This document shows positions 33,798-45,906 of a DNA stretch of 64,000 nucleotides, one piece after another. The position numbers were made by a program, and so were the translations under genes. Below the pieces are notes generated by a model, which was given only the letters and a program-made list of their open reading frames with translations, ran no database searches and was not told the origin of the DNA. Numbering within the stretch: the first letter of the stretch is position 1; every line of letters starts with the position of its first letter. Source of the stretch: Hydrangea macrophylla (Eukaryota; Streptophyta; Magnoliopsida; Cornales; Hydrangeaceae); assembly GCA_033977485.1 (NCBI GenBank), contig CM066990.1:13768001-13832000 (forward strand), written 5' to 3'.

Positions 33798-36163
33798 TGT
33801 CACACCCCGATTTTTGGAAAGCCAAATAATCAGCATAAAACTAAATCTAGACTACTATTCGACTGCCCAACTATCGGAGTGAACACCACGAAGCCCAACC
33901 TAATAAAACTTTTTAATGGAAATAGATGTTCTTAAAAACCTGGTTAAAACATTTGTAATAAATTTCCATTTATGTTTTTAAAACAAAACCACCACATTTG
34001 CATTTAAAAAAAAAACACTCATGCGGTTCCGAAAATACTCAGATATATTTGATTAAAGCTACAACTACTAAATCACTTATATTGAAAAGCGGAAGCTGAA
34101 TAAACATTTCTAAATTCTCATTAAGAATAAAAATATTTTCATTTACAATTAAAGCTTTGAAAGAATAACCTCTATTACAACCTTTGGTCAGAGCTACTAA
34201 ACGTCCCAATACCAACTACAATAATGGCCCACAATGCCAAATAAATGAAAATAGCAAATGAACAGTAAAGGTCTTCATGCCCTCAAGCAAATCCATGCAA
34301 TCCAATAGTCATACCGGCCTACTCCTTAATATGCAAAACGGCTGCGTTTCCCGAGAAACGCCCCCGCATGATAAACATCACACGGGTCAGCATTGTATAA
34401 CAACACTGGTATGAGTAAACACGCTCCAGTCTCAAGGATCACTCGTGGTCCCCTCAACTCCAACCCAACAATAATCAATTAACATAATAATACCTAATAA
34501 ATTTCCCGGAGGTTGGGAATCCGCTGGACTCCCTCCCTCTCTAGACCACAAATACATACAAAGTTGTAGGCAGAATTGTAGTTCCACACGTGAGTGAGGA
34601 CAAGCGGTAGTTTCCTCGAGTCACGCGGCAGTTTGTTCCACCAACAAAGTAAAAGAAACACTTACTCTTAAATAACATGGTGAGCCAAAGCCTGCATACA
34701 ATGGTTAGTGGGCCCACCATCCTGCAACTCGAGAGTTAGCCCAAATCCTTAGTATCATAATAAACAATTCTTCAATACCAAATCATTTAATCAATTTTCT
34801 TCGCATTATACCACGGTAACCATTTCGGGTTTTCAATTTCATGTTTCGCAATAGTTTATCCATTTGCATTTAACGCTCTACAATCACTGTCATTTTTTTC
34901 TTGCCCTAGGTTCACCACTTAGGTCACCCTACTCATGGTCAACTTACTTTTTATGAACGATTCATTATTCAATTTCCTAGCTTCACCACTTGGTCACCCT
35001 CCATGGTACACCCACACATATATCCCATGTGTGCCCGGACATACTACTAACACCCACTCTGGTGCTAGTTTGGTTGGGGTATCAACCAAACCAGGTATAC
35101 ACACAGAAGGCCAGTCAATATGCCTAGACGTCTAACAAATAAGCCGGGCATAAGGCTTAGGCCAGCTTGATCACGAAGCCACTGGCAAAAGGGTACACTC
35201 AGCAAGTCGAGCTACCAAAAAAAACATATCACACAACGGGGAGTGGTGAACACTAAGGAACTTGAAACCACTTTTTTTTTTTACCATCTACGTTAATTCA
35301 CACAAGTACCATTCATGAGGATTTAATCACATCATTAACCATTTTGGAAATTTATCATTTATTACATGGATTATCATTATCGATTATTCACAATAAGGCC
35401 CTTGCGCCAAACTTCTATTCACGTCTCTAACGTTGTATTTCCACAATCATCGTTTAATACCGCATATAGCATAAGTTATAACATTTAAAATCGGCATTCA
35501 ACAGCACTATCTAAAATTGTCCCAAACAAATCTTATATTAAACAGCCCCAAAACTAGCATGGGTTGAAATTGTTCTTCATAATAATACCGTACAAAGAAA
35601 CATCTCTAACAATTTTCATAAACATAATTCAAAATTCGGAGTTAACATTTACTGCTACTGTAATATGAATTTGTTGCCCAAACGGTGCAGAATTGAGGAA
35701 AATACCATTAGCCAAAAAACGTGCAGAATCGCGTTTTACATTGACCCACGCGAACAGATTTACCAAAAACAAAATGTATGAATTAATACGAATTATTTTC
35801 TAAAACAGATTTGAGAGTTTTATTCAATTTTACCCAAATCCGAATTTGTGTTAGTCATCTTTTTTTTTCCTTCAATTTTCTAAATAACTTATATCTAACC
35901 TTTGATATATATATATATATAAATGTATATGTATATATCACTATAGATCCGTATTATATAAACACCCATCCATACGATTTATTCAAACTATAATGAACAC
36001 AAATCAAAAATCAATCAAACTACGAATTAATCCTACAAATCTAAATGTTTACTCACCAAATTGGGAAAAGCAAGATGATGTTGATGATGGTGAACTCCCT
36101 TCTTTTCTCTTCTCTTCTCTTTTTTTTCTCCTTCTAGGTGACTAGGGTTGCCTCTTCTCTCTT

Positions 36164-36216
<53 letters not shown>

Positions 36217-36806
36217 AGGCTGCTCTCTTTTTTTTTCTAACCCTAGGATATAGTATCTATCTATATACATATAATACACACACAATACATATATTACTCA
36301 CACAAATATTAATAATCCCGTTTTTCTTTTTATGTGCTAACAAAAGAGACCCATATGAGCCCAGAATGTAACACAAACCACTAAAATGGCTAGCCCAAAG
36401 GGTACTCATACCCCGGGTACTTAATTTTCATGTTAAATTCACTACTTAACTTACTAGTGGGCCCCGAAACACTACCCGACACTAAACTCGTCATTCTACA
36501 AAAATTGTAACTCAGTCAGACAATAATCTATCATACAATTTAATTAAAGCTCAAAATGTCATGTCATAATAATAATGAAACATTAGAAATTTTAATACAA
36601 AAATAAACGGGGAAATATTACTGGTATTACTAACAAATTAAATATGGACAAATTAAATATGCTTACTAGCAATTTAATTTATGGGTTCTTCAAACTTAAA
36701 ATTTTTAAACATATGTCTTACCTAGGTACACTCATATATCATTGCTAATTGAAAAAAAATTATTTAAAATAATTATTTACACACTTAAAAATTTAGGGTT
36801 GTTACA
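33798..36806 (-). mobile_element. Solo LTR (Ty3/gypsy, probably Tekay-like), 3.0 kb
   Basis: Begins TGTCACACCCCGA and ends TTGTTACA, flanked on both sides by GGGTC (33793-33797 and 36807-36811). No internal domain, so it is a solo LTR left by LTR-LTR recombination. By analogy with the enclosing element the sense strand is minus (ending CGGGGTGTGACA). A (CT)n run at 36167-36214 lies where that element has its CT/GA-rich leader. The open frames inside are chance. Unlike the other LTRs it shows no palindromic word cluster. Confidence 0.85.
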
Positions 36807-36816
36807 GGGTCCTGAC

Positions 36817-37930
36817 TCAAAGATTGTCAGTATCTGATCCTGCTGGTGGTGCCTCATCTTCTGAATCAATATCCATCTCCTCCAGGGGTGCATCCTCAAT
36901 AGGTGCGACAAGGTCTCCGACTACCACTCCGATATCCCAATCCTCAACTATATCCTCTGTCTCAGCGTCCTCCATCACATCTGCTATCGCCTGGTTGGCG
37001 ACATCGACTGCTACTATGGCGAAACCATCAGCTATATCAAGAGCTCCTACTATCACAGCCTCTCCCATAATAAAACCAGTTGGCTGAGCTACCATCTCAT
37101 TTATCCATCCTACTGCTATATCGGCCATGGCTACCACATGCATAACAGGTTCGGCTGGTAAATAAAGCATAACAGGTGCCTCTAGTACAACTACCTCCTC
37201 ATCAAGAACATCCTCCTCTACTACTGTATCTGCCTCAATGGCCTCAGGGTCCTCTGGGTCCTCTACTGGGTCCTCTGGCTCAAGATCCTCATCAAGAATA
37301 TACTCTGGCTCCTCTGGGTCATCCTTTGGCTCATCATCATCGTCATCGTCTACAGACTCCTCCTCTCAATCCCCATCAATATCCTCATCAGGATGCTCAT
37401 CCTCTGGCTCTGGGTCCTCCTCACCCTAAATCGGCTCAAGCTCAGGAACTGGTACAATGGGTACCAACGATGGTGGAGCTACAGGTGCTGGTGCAACTGC
37501 AGGCTCTGGTGGAACAGGCCCAGTTAAAATAGCTTGCATCTCAATCTCGTCTACCTCTGGCTTACTTTGGATCAATCTAGCCATCTCTTGGTATATGGCT
37601 ACTCGGGTCATAGCATAGTGGTACGCATCCATACGTATCTCTGTCAGGTGGGTTGTACCCAAAACATAGAGAGAAGTCCATATTCTCTCCTCCAAGTAAC
37701 GACTAGTGGTCTGGAGAATATGACTCTAGTATATCTCTGGAATAGCTGGCTCCACTGTATCCCCATGAATCATATGTCCTCCAAAAGAATCATCCATAAA
37801 CAGGTGGAAATTTGGATCCATGCTAACATACAAAGGAAACTATCTATCGTCAGGAAGGCGGAACTTATCTTATCACATCTCATCTCAGGAAACTCAAATG
37901 CTAGGACTGGATGGTGTGGACTTGTTAGTG
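36817..37930 (-). pseudogene. Tekay-like extra ORF upstream of gag: acidic protein of unknown function
   Basis: Between PBS and gag there is an extra reading frame. Right to left: 'FPLYVSMDPNFHLFMDDSFG', 'GDTVEPAIPEIY', 'LQTTSRYLEERIWTSLYVLG', 'HLTEIRMDAYHYAMTRVAIY', a Pro/Val-rich hinge, a long Glu/Asp run (about 37420-37200), then 'GWINEMVAQPTGFIMGEAVI', 'DIGVVVGDLVAPIEDAPLEE' and an acidic end. At least four in-frame stops and one probable shift near 37865. No family recognised. The N-terminal part looks helical and globular, the rest is strongly acidic. Extra ORFs before gag are known in some plant gypsy elements. The solo LTR is inserted 11 bp after its stop, between it and gag. Confidence 0.6.
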
Positions 37931-37952
37931 AACGAAAGTATCACATCCTAAA

Positions 37953-37964
37953 GCTCTGATACCA
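37953..37964 (-). other. Primer binding site, initiator tRNA-Met type
   Basis: Minus strand TGGTATCAGAGC, seven bases from the end of the 5' LTR at 37972; the standard PBS for Tekay/Del elements. Confidence 0.9.
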
Positions 37965-37971
37965 AAAATCC

Positions 37972-40241
37972 TGTCACACCCCGGAGCAGGAAAAATAGAG
38001 AAAAATAAATTTTCTTTTTGGGTCCATAGGGAATGATTGGTGAATGTCACTAATGATCCACACCACACAGTACTAGTCTACAACATAAATAGTAATGAAA
38101 ACAAATTAGACATAAATAGCCATAGCTTTTATTACAAACATCAGAGTTATAACAACAGTAAAGCCACAGCAGAAGTATATAAGGTTTGGAAGCAACATAT
38201 ACCCAAGTACCAAATATAACCAAAATAGCCTGAACATAAATAATAAACTAATAACTATCTCCCAATCTTCAGCTGGCATAAACATCAGCGTAGTAGTCCT
38301 TCCCAGCATAGACATCGTTTGTGGGACCACCCTCTATTTATTCTCCTCTCAGAAAGTAACCATCGTCATAGACTCCGTCATCTGCAGAATAAGGTGCAGA
38401 AAAGTCTAGACAGGGAAAATCTATGCAATAAAAGGCCGTCAACTTACTGAGAGCTGAGTGAGTATAAACTAACAAGGTACCAGTTATTTAAAGTAAAACA
38501 AGTTCATGGAGACACAAGATAAGTTCTACTACAGTAATATCTTGCTCCTTTATTCAACGCCATTAACCAACACTTATCATCTTGTTATCCGAAGACCGAA
38601 ACTCAACATACTCTTTCTAGATGGAACAGACTCAATCGTTTCATATCTGTAGACATACTATCATTCTGTCCATTGATCGTTAAGGATATAAACCATCCAC
38701 TGCATTCATGGACACTACATCAGTCCATCCCCCGCTCATTAAGGATATAAACCATCCACCGCATGTCAGGGATACAACGCTTTGAACAACAATACATCAA
38801 ATCTATTGCCACGACTTATCGTTGTATACCAGTGATCCCCCATCCATCGCTCGTTAAGGATATAAACCATCCACCGCTCGTTAAGGATATAACATGGATC
38901 ATTTGGCTACCTTAGGACTACATGGTCCTGGCCACTGCTCGTTAAGGATATAAACCATCCACCGCAATTGAAAGCATATCATGACCAGGCATCTTCCCAC
39001 GTACCATTCCTAGAACCTATCAAACCTACTTAAGTTACGTACTAACATTGATACATGACTTCCCCTTTGTGGCATGACTAATCTGATTAAAAGAAACGAA
39101 TATCGAACTCATACATGAACTGTATAGTATTTAACGTTATTATGTTAATCCATTATTCTTAATCATACTTATCTGTGTTGTCACATTATCCCTGATCAAC
39201 CTGAAATCGCATAACAGAAGTCTTTATCGAGAATTGAACATTCGAACCTGTAATATAATAAATAGGCAAAGGAATCGATGTTCTTCCAATACCAATCGAT
39301 TGGGATAAGGGTCCAGTCGATTGGGATAAAATTCATAACAATCGATTGAGAAAATTGGCAATCGATTGGGTCTAAAACAATGTCAATCTATTGCTAACAT
39401 TGGCAATCGATTGGGTCCAGACTGATGGCAATCGATTGGGAATTATGCCAATCGATTGGCAATTCATCTTCACTAGCAGATTACAATAAACAACATATAT
39501 AAACATAGAAATCAAGCATTAAACATATCTAAACTTCACAACATCTTGTAAAAACATCACATAAAGGAACCAAGTGAGTTAGGACTCACTTAAGGTTTGT
39601 TTGGGTGTGTATACTTGAAAAACCCCCAAGCTTTATCCCTCTTATTCTCTTTCTCTCTCTATCTCAGCTCTGTCTCTCCTTCTCTTTCTTTTTTTTTCTT
39701 CTTCTTCTTCTTCTTGTCTTCTTCTTGTTCTTTTCTTCTTCTTCTTCTCCTCCTGTCAAGGGCAGTGTATGTGTGAGGGTGTGTATATATATATAGATAT
39801 ATGGATGTGAATATATATAATCACAAGATGCCTCTCTCTCTCTCTCTCGCAAAGACTGAAACTGGCCCAAGGCCATAAATGTTCTCATATATTTAGAGGG
39901 GAAAGGAGCCACACGTCCAAAGCTCAAGCAAAGAAGAAAACTTGTCTTAGCTTATGCCAATCAATTGGGACACATGGAAATCGATTGGTTACAAATATTT
40001 GAAGGCAATCGATTGGAAAGAATGGCAATCGATTGGAAAGAATGGCAATCGATTGGTATGTTGCCACGTCATAAATTTTATTCGGTTGAATGGCAATCGA
40101 TTGGAAATATGTCAATCAATTGATAACCAAAAAGTGTCAATCGATTGGTAATTAAATTTCACAAAAAGATAAGGAAAGGTTATACAAGTATAGAAATGAA
40201 ATACTAAGTCTTAATATATATCAAATATACAGGGTATTGTA
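37972..40241 (-). repeat. Tekay-like 5' LTR
   Basis: 2270 bp, starting (plus strand) TGTCACACCCCGG; the outer end reads TATTGTA where the other copy has TATTACA. Same repeats, CAATCGATTG clusters (39292-39461; 39958-40150) and CT-rich leader as the 3' LTR. Confidence 0.9.
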
Positions 40242-40246
40242 ATATC

Positions 40247-41165
40247 TTATAGCTCATTCTTGTTCATATTCATACATTAATTCATGTATGTTGATACTTA
40301 TGGTTAGAACTAATTCTTGGATTAGGTTGAACTTGGTTGAACATGTTTATGGGTTCCTTATAGCCATGTTAGGATTGCACCACTTCTATATGGACATTAC
40401 ATTGGCTCCTAGTTGAGACTTGTATAGCTATAGAGGTGTTATGATTTTAACTAGTTAGAAGGAACTCACGAATATGTCGACTTTCTTTGATGATGGTTAG
40501 ATTTAAGCTAGAAGTTCAGATTTGTTATTTAGGATTCCATATTTTATCTTGTTCAAAAGAATGTAGACTAACCCTTTGTTTTGTAGCGCTATTGAGGTAC
40601 GATTTTTCAACCCCTCTTTAGTTTATTTTACTCCTTAATTTTATTAATTTTCAACTCCATGTGCAACACCTTAGAATTAGGATTTGCCTTATGTGTATAT
40701 GTGATTAGAGACCTTTTCTTAGGATTTTCTATTTTTGTATGCATTGCATGTTTAAATATTGCGGCTGGATCCTTGGTAAGTTTCTGAGTTCCCTACTTGC
40801 ACATCATCATGCTTGCTACTTGAAATTATGTGATTTTGAATGCTATATTATCGTTAGCAATCTTACACCCTTTTGGACATGCTTTTGTAATGTATATTTA
40901 TACATATGTATTAGTTGAGGGCGTACTTAGATTAATAATTTGATTAAAAAGGATGTTGAGTAGAGGCCTATCACGAGATAGGATGAGAGGGAGTGTTTTA
41001 GTCTGTCTGGATCCTTCCCCTCTCATTCCATAATCCCCGGACCTAGAAATCTCTGATTTTCAAAAGATCAGTTTGCTTTTAAAATGGTTTCTTAATTTTC
41101 CGTTAAAAATTAAGTTGTGACTCGTATTTGAATTTTGAATTTGAAAAGTTTTGAAAAATCGTGGG
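40247..41165 (+). mobile_element. Tat element A, 3' LTR, last part
   Basis: Continues 'tagctcattcttgttcat' as at 6066 onward and passes uninterrupted through the site where Athila1 split the other copy (40880-40925). Homology to 21303-21587 fades near 41150-41165, taken as the LTR end. Confidence 0.8.
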
Positions 41166-42457
41166 TAAAACTATGATTAGAAATTTCCCCGAAAATCCCT
41201 ATCTACTAAACTTTTTTTGATTAGGTCCACTCTTATTATCATGTTACTAATAATAAGTCCAAATCAATGCAAAATCCCCAATTCCTTTTAAATTCCCCCA
41301 AATTTGGTTATTTTTATGACATTTTTAACCTTTACATATATATATATATATATATAGGATGATATATATCTATATAATCCAGCATACAGTCAAAGTTATC
41401 CCTATAATTAAGGGATTCACAATCCACAATTAATAGTTACAGATATATATATATATATATATATGGATATAGCTGGTTATAATGGAAATATAAATAAAGA
41501 TTTAATTTGATTTTCAGTTATTCTTATCCCATTAATTATGGAGTTATTTTTGGAACAAACTAATAATTACCATGATTGTAGGTATACACATTTGAATGGA
41601 GATTTAATATGTAGCGTACTCTTTTTGTTTTGGTAAGCTGTCATCCACATCTTTAATGATTTCCATATCTTTAGTGCCACGTAAAATATTTGTTAGATTA
41701 TCCATAGCTAATTTTTTCGTTCAATGTAATTTTGGAAATCAGTGTACAATTTTACACTACATTATTAGTGTAAAATTTTCACTGCATTTCATAATTTTAT
41801 ACAGATATATATATAGTATATAAAAGAGTACTTAATGATTGCCATTATAATTTTAACACTGCATTATGAATGACTACAAGAGGAGAATTTTACACTATAG
41901 TATATTTTTCCAATGCATTGCTATAAAAAAAAAAAACAAAAAAAACAAACAAATCAGTGAAAAATAATAAAAGAGTCAAATCTTACTAACTATAATTTTT
42001 ACATTGAAAAACAACACAAGTGTCAAATCTTGATAGCTACAATTTTTACACTGAAAATCAACGAACACATGTAAAATCAACATATTTTTACACTAAAAAT
42101 CAGACAAATCCAATATCCAAAAAAAAAAAGAGAGACTAATATAAGAGTACAAGAACTAGCATTAGTGTATAATTTTACACTGCATCTGCTAGAAATTTGG
42201 AGGACCAACAGAAAATAGAAAATTTGCAGAACCGATCGGCGACGCCTCCATTAGAGCCTAACATGCCACTAGCAGATCGGGATGCATCGCTCTGAATCTC
42301 GGACTCAACGTCGAAGATGGCGACGACAATAACTAGTCCAATATATCCATCATCCATTGCTCATGTACACTACGAAGCTTCTTTCTACACCAACGAAGCA
42401 CTCACGTTCGTCGGTGCTTGATCGCCGGAAATAGTCCTTGAAACAACAACTGGCCGA

Positions 42458-42544
<87 letters not shown>

Positions 42545-42780
42545 TTTGAGAAGAGATCTTGTATATATATAGGCTTTTTAATTACATATACGTATATGGA
42601 TGTATATATATCAGGAATCAAATAAATGTGCATTTGAAATTTAACAATCCTAGATTAAGCTAGGGGTATAATGGTCTGAAATATTTTTGTGGACCTATCT
42701 TCAAATAGTTTTTTTGTGTTGAGTCCATTATAACAAAGACACACTAAATAGGATTTAATACTAGTTAACCCAACTATGAT
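41166..42780. other. Unassigned AT-rich segment
   Basis: No recognisable gene or LTR. Holds TA runs (41336-41358, 41444-41463), repeated 'caattttacactgcat'-like phrases (41746-42185), (TG)n at 42459-42490 directly followed by (GA)n at 42491-42542, and a C/G-richer stretch at 42180-42440 with a 60-codon minus frame ('DVESEIQSDASRSASG') that might be part of a captured gene. Origin unknown. Confidence 0.5.
42459..42542. repeat. Compound microsatellite (TG)n(GA)n
   Basis: About 16 TG units followed by about 26 GA units. Confidence 0.95.
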
Positions 42781-42816
42781 ATCCACAAACATTAATGGAA
42801 AAGATTAAAAAAATAT

Positions 42817-42817
<1 letters not shown>

Positions 42818-42898
<81 letters not shown>
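42818..42898. repeat. (TAA)27 microsatellite
   Basis: Uninterrupted TAA repeats directly beside the PMD exon end. The poly-Leu and poly-Asn frames across it are artefacts. Confidence 0.95.
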
Positions 42899-42908
42899 GG
42901 GTATATAC

Positions 42909-43934
42909 CTCCTACGCCCTCCAAAAGTCGCCCGTCGAAGCTGGACGGTCTCGACAGATCTCTCCCATATGTCTATATAGAATGGCCAGTCCTGCGTCGG
43001 CCCTGTTATACTCATATATGCGATCCATATGCTCCAAAAGCGCGATAGAGATTCGGTCATCCCTGGTGCTTAGCAGGGAGCACCCCAGTAAGTACATCAG
43101 GAATCCTCGAGCCATCAGTTCATTTGTGAAGCCCTCCTAGCCTCTAATTGTGTCAACGAACCACTTGGCTGTAACTAAAGGCTCCTCTGGGACCACTCCT
43201 AGTAGCTCGGGTATCTGATCCTACTCCATCACCATATCGAGGTATCGTAGGCACTCTCTCCCAAAGGGGATCCCAATGATCATGCTAAAATTGAGTGGGG
43301 TCATCGTCATCTCCCCGAACTCGAAGTGGAACATGTTGGTGGTGTCCCACCACCGATTCGAGAGAGAATGTATCTGCTGCAAGTCGTTCGAGCTCTTCGT
43401 CAAGAGCTTGATAAAGTCTCTGAAGCCGGCAGCATCAATAAAGCTCCTCTACTTCTGACTCAGGGACTGGTAGCACTCATAGCCGTGAGCGAGACTACCA
43501 TGGCCCTTTAGCATATCGGGCTAGAGCTACAATGAATCACAAGATTTTAAATCAGTAGAATGAAAGGATAGAAAGAAGAAATGAAGAAAAATATAAAATG
43601 ATAATAGTAACAAGAAAACAAAAATGAAAATATACAAATAAAGTTTTTTAAAGGAACAATTGGGAAGCTCAAAAATCTCTACAGCATAGCATTTCCATGT
43701 CAAAAGGTCGTTTGATAATCAAAGAGAACATTTCAAAGTTTTAGATTATCATATATAGCATTCATTTGAAAATGGAGAATTGAAAGGGAGGGTATACCTC
43801 TCGTCGAAATGTCCTGGCAAATAGATGCTCGTCTGGATCTCGAATTAGGAAAGTGGGGGTCAGGATGAGGAGTGGCCTTGTACTTCTTCCTCTTCTTGCT
43901 CGATCTCCCTGAGCCGCTAGCCACAACGGTCAAC
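42909..43934 (-). pseudogene. PMD (plant mobile domain) gene fragment, antisense in Tat element C
   Basis: Two exons on the minus strand. Exon 43934-43798, after splice acceptor CTTGACAG: Ser/Lys-rich ('ASGSGRSSKKRKKYKATPHP'), donor GAGAG/GTATAC. Intron 43797-43527. Exon 43526-42909 with acceptor ATTGTAG: 'LKGHGSLAHGYECYQSLSQ', 'GFRDFIKLLTKSSNDLQQI', 'RWWDTTNMFHFEFGEMTMTP', 'LNFSMIIGIPFGRECLRY', 'ARGFLMYLLGCSLLSTRDDR', 'HMGEICRDRPASTGDFWRA', donor GGAG/GTATAT. This is the aminotransferase-like plant mobile domain, found in MAIN/MAIL proteins and in transposons. Several stops. The later exons seen in element B are missing beyond the TAA microsatellite. It lies before the 3' LTR of a plus-strand Tat element, so it is antisense to its host. 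Confidence 0.85.
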
Positions 43935-44131
43935 CTGTCAAGAAGGAGAGAATTGAACATTAAGCTTTTGAAAGAAATCAAGAAAACAACAATAATAAAG
44001 AGAAAAATGAGATTTTGATTGAGAGGAACTGACCTATTGACACTGTGAATCGCTAAAATTATTTTTGAGAGAGAGAATCAGTTTAAGAGAATTTTTGTGA
44101 TAAGTGAAGAAAATGAAAGAAAGTGATGCGT
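43935..44131 (-). other. Leader intron/5' region of the element C PMD gene
   Basis: Sequence upstream of the first recognised PMD exon, ending in a pyrimidine-rich acceptor. No ORF recognised. Confidence 0.4.
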
Positions 44132-44265
44132 GTATAGCATTCTGTATCTCAAATGGCACTCAAAAATCCGTGAATGGCAGTCGCTGACTGCTGTGCGGCA
44201 CTCACTAAGTGCCGCCGCGGCACTCTGTGAGTGCCGCAATGATAGTCACGGACTGCCGTATACTC
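44132..44265 (-). promoter_or_regulatory. Putative promoter of element C PMD gene with LTR-type words
   Basis: On the minus strand a TATA-like GCTATACACG (44132-44141) follows a word array at 44155-44265: GGCACTC..AGTGCCG, CGCGGCACTCTGTGAGTGCC, 'agtcacggactgccg'. The same words form the cluster upstream of the TATA box in this family's LTR (46105-46455). Confidence 0.5.
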
Positions 44266-44389
44266 GCGCGTGTGTTGCAAAAATGGCAGCTAAAGGGTTG
44301 TTAGTTTCCCCACAAAATTCAAAATGGGTCCCAAATTTTGTGTTCAAACCCCCAAAGGTTGCCCGCCTTTTACACTTCGGTCCCCAGAA

Positions 44390-45070
44390 AATAATTTTAA
44401 GTCAACGTGACTTTAAATTTTGAAAGATAAGTCTCATTGACTTTTGATTTTCGAAATCGAGTGGTTTTGACTCCAGATTTTGGAAATTTGAATATGATTT
44501 GAGTCTGATCAACTCCCAGTCTTAGCAATTTAAATTTAAATTGAGTCGAGGTGACTCCTGATTTTGCAAAATTTGATTTGAGACTGATCGACTCTCTATA
44601 AAAGTTCATTTGAGTTTGATTGACCCCAATTTTGGAAGTTGAAATTAAATTGAGACTAATTGACTCTGGATTTTAGAAATTTGAATTCTTTCGAGTGGAA
44701 TTGACTCTGGATTTTTGAAGTTTGAATTCTTTGAGTCTGATTGACTCGCAACTCTAGAAAAACTGAATTCTTTTGAGTCAAATAGACTCCAGATTTTTGA
44801 AATTGAAATTAAAATTAAGTCTAATTGACTCTGGATTTTAAAATTTTGAATTAAAATTAAGTCTGATGGACTCCTGATTCTAGATTTCTATCAGTTTGAC
44901 TACCATTTTGGAAATAATTTGAATTGAGTCTGATGGACTACCGATCTTGGAAATAAATTGATTTTCAAAAATTGAACTGAATTGAGTCCGATTGACGCCT
45001 GACTTTAGAAGATCAAATTAAAAATTTAACTCTTGAGTTTTGAAAATTGAAGAGAATCGAGTCTAGCATA
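44390..45070 (+). repeat. Array of GAGTC-NNNNN-GACTC half-palindromes (Tat C)
   Basis: Roughly fifteen degenerate units of 35-55 bp, each with GAGTCTGATTGACTC or a close variant followed by 'tggattttgaaatttgaa'-like AT-rich filler. Noncoding; the orientation of the units is constant. Confidence 0.75.
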
Positions 45071-45102
45071 TCCTCGAATTTGAAATTCAAAAAAGGAATT
45101 TA

Positions 45103-45354
45103 GAGCAAACATATCTGACGAAGCTGAAAGGTTGCGGATATTCTAAGTAAACATATCCAATGAGGCCGAAGGGCTGCAGAAATTCTGAGCAAACATATCC
45201 GACGAGGCCGAAGGGCTACAGATATTCTGAGCAAACATATCTGACGAGGCTGAAGGGCTGTAGATATTTTGAGCAAACAAATCCGACGAGGCAGAATGGC
45301 TATGGATATTCTGAGTAAACATATTCGATGAGGCCGAAGGGCTGCGAATATTTA
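45103..45354 (+). repeat. Six 42-bp tandem repeats in Tat C 3' region
   Basis: Units start at 45103, 45145, 45187, 45229, 45271 and 45313, each like GAGCAAACATATCCGACGAG then GCCGAAGGGCTRCAGATATTCT. About 80-90% alike between units. Such arrays are typical of the variable 3' untranslated region of Tat/Ogre elements. Confidence 0.95.
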
Positions 45355-45706
45355 GAACAAACCCGCAATGACACTAGGGTCTAAGTCGTGAAGCGTCGCC
45401 CAATCAGTTATGTTCAGTGTCCATCCGTTTGGCAGAAATGGCTATGATTCCTGAAGAGGACCAACTTATTAGTTAGAGAAACTCTGAGTTCCAAAGATAG
45501 CTTGCCTAGTAAGTTGTGGTGACCGCGAGCATTAAGTTGCATAGGACATGGATTGCATCCAGATACATCAAAATAGCATAATATTGAATCATAGAGTTTA
45601 TAGAACTCGTAAATTGCATTGGCAGCCATCATTACATGAGCATGTGCATCACGATAGGATAGGTGAATTCATCAGTATAACTATTTGTGCTTGTGTATTT
45701 GTCCCT

Positions 45707-45748
45707 TGCCTGAACTTGGTCTGATTCCCGTAGGGATACGTAGGCAGC
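45707..45748 (+). repeat. Tat 3' motif (GGGATACGTAGGCAGC), element C copy
   Basis: 'CTGATTCCCGTAGGGATACG' then TAGGCAGCTTACC, 170 bp before the 3' LTR; compare 27254-27293 and 50102-50150. Confidence 0.75.
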
Positions 45749-45906
45749 TTACCTTCGAGCATGACAAGTGTGGATCATTTGCACGGCAAATTTTTTTTTT
45801 GCAATGCAATTTGTTTTTTACCTGAATTTGATAGTCTGGTCAAAGGCTTGTCTTCACACAGGCTTCGACATTCACTTATGACACGCATTGCTCCACAAGC
45901 ACTACC

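Larger units (their letters stand above)
29476..40241 (-). mobile_element. Tekay/Del-like Ty3/gypsy element, minus strand, internally deleted
   Basis: LTRs at 29476-31790 (3') and 37972-40241 (5'), flanked by ATATC. The PBS (37953-37964, complementary to initiator tRNA-Met) sits beside the right LTR, fixing the orientation as minus. The interior keeps an upstream acidic ORF, a gag and the C-terminal part of integrase. Protease, RT and RNase H are deleted, and a 3 kb solo LTR is inserted. The two LTRs differ by many substitutions and small indels, so this is clearly older than Athila1. Confidence 0.9.

Noticed and set aside
33798..36806. Palindromic word cluster in the solo LTR
   Set aside because: Searched for; only isolated GGGTAC/CCCGGG motifs near 36400-36420. 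This LTR is a counter-example to the general pattern.
42175..42357. Possible host-gene exon on the minus strand
   Set aside because: Only 60 codons, no recognised motif, no splice-supported extension; kept only as a note in the unassigned segment.
42761..43060. ORFs with poly-Leu or poly-Asn runs
   Set aside because: Translation of the (TAA)n microsatellite beside the PMD exon.
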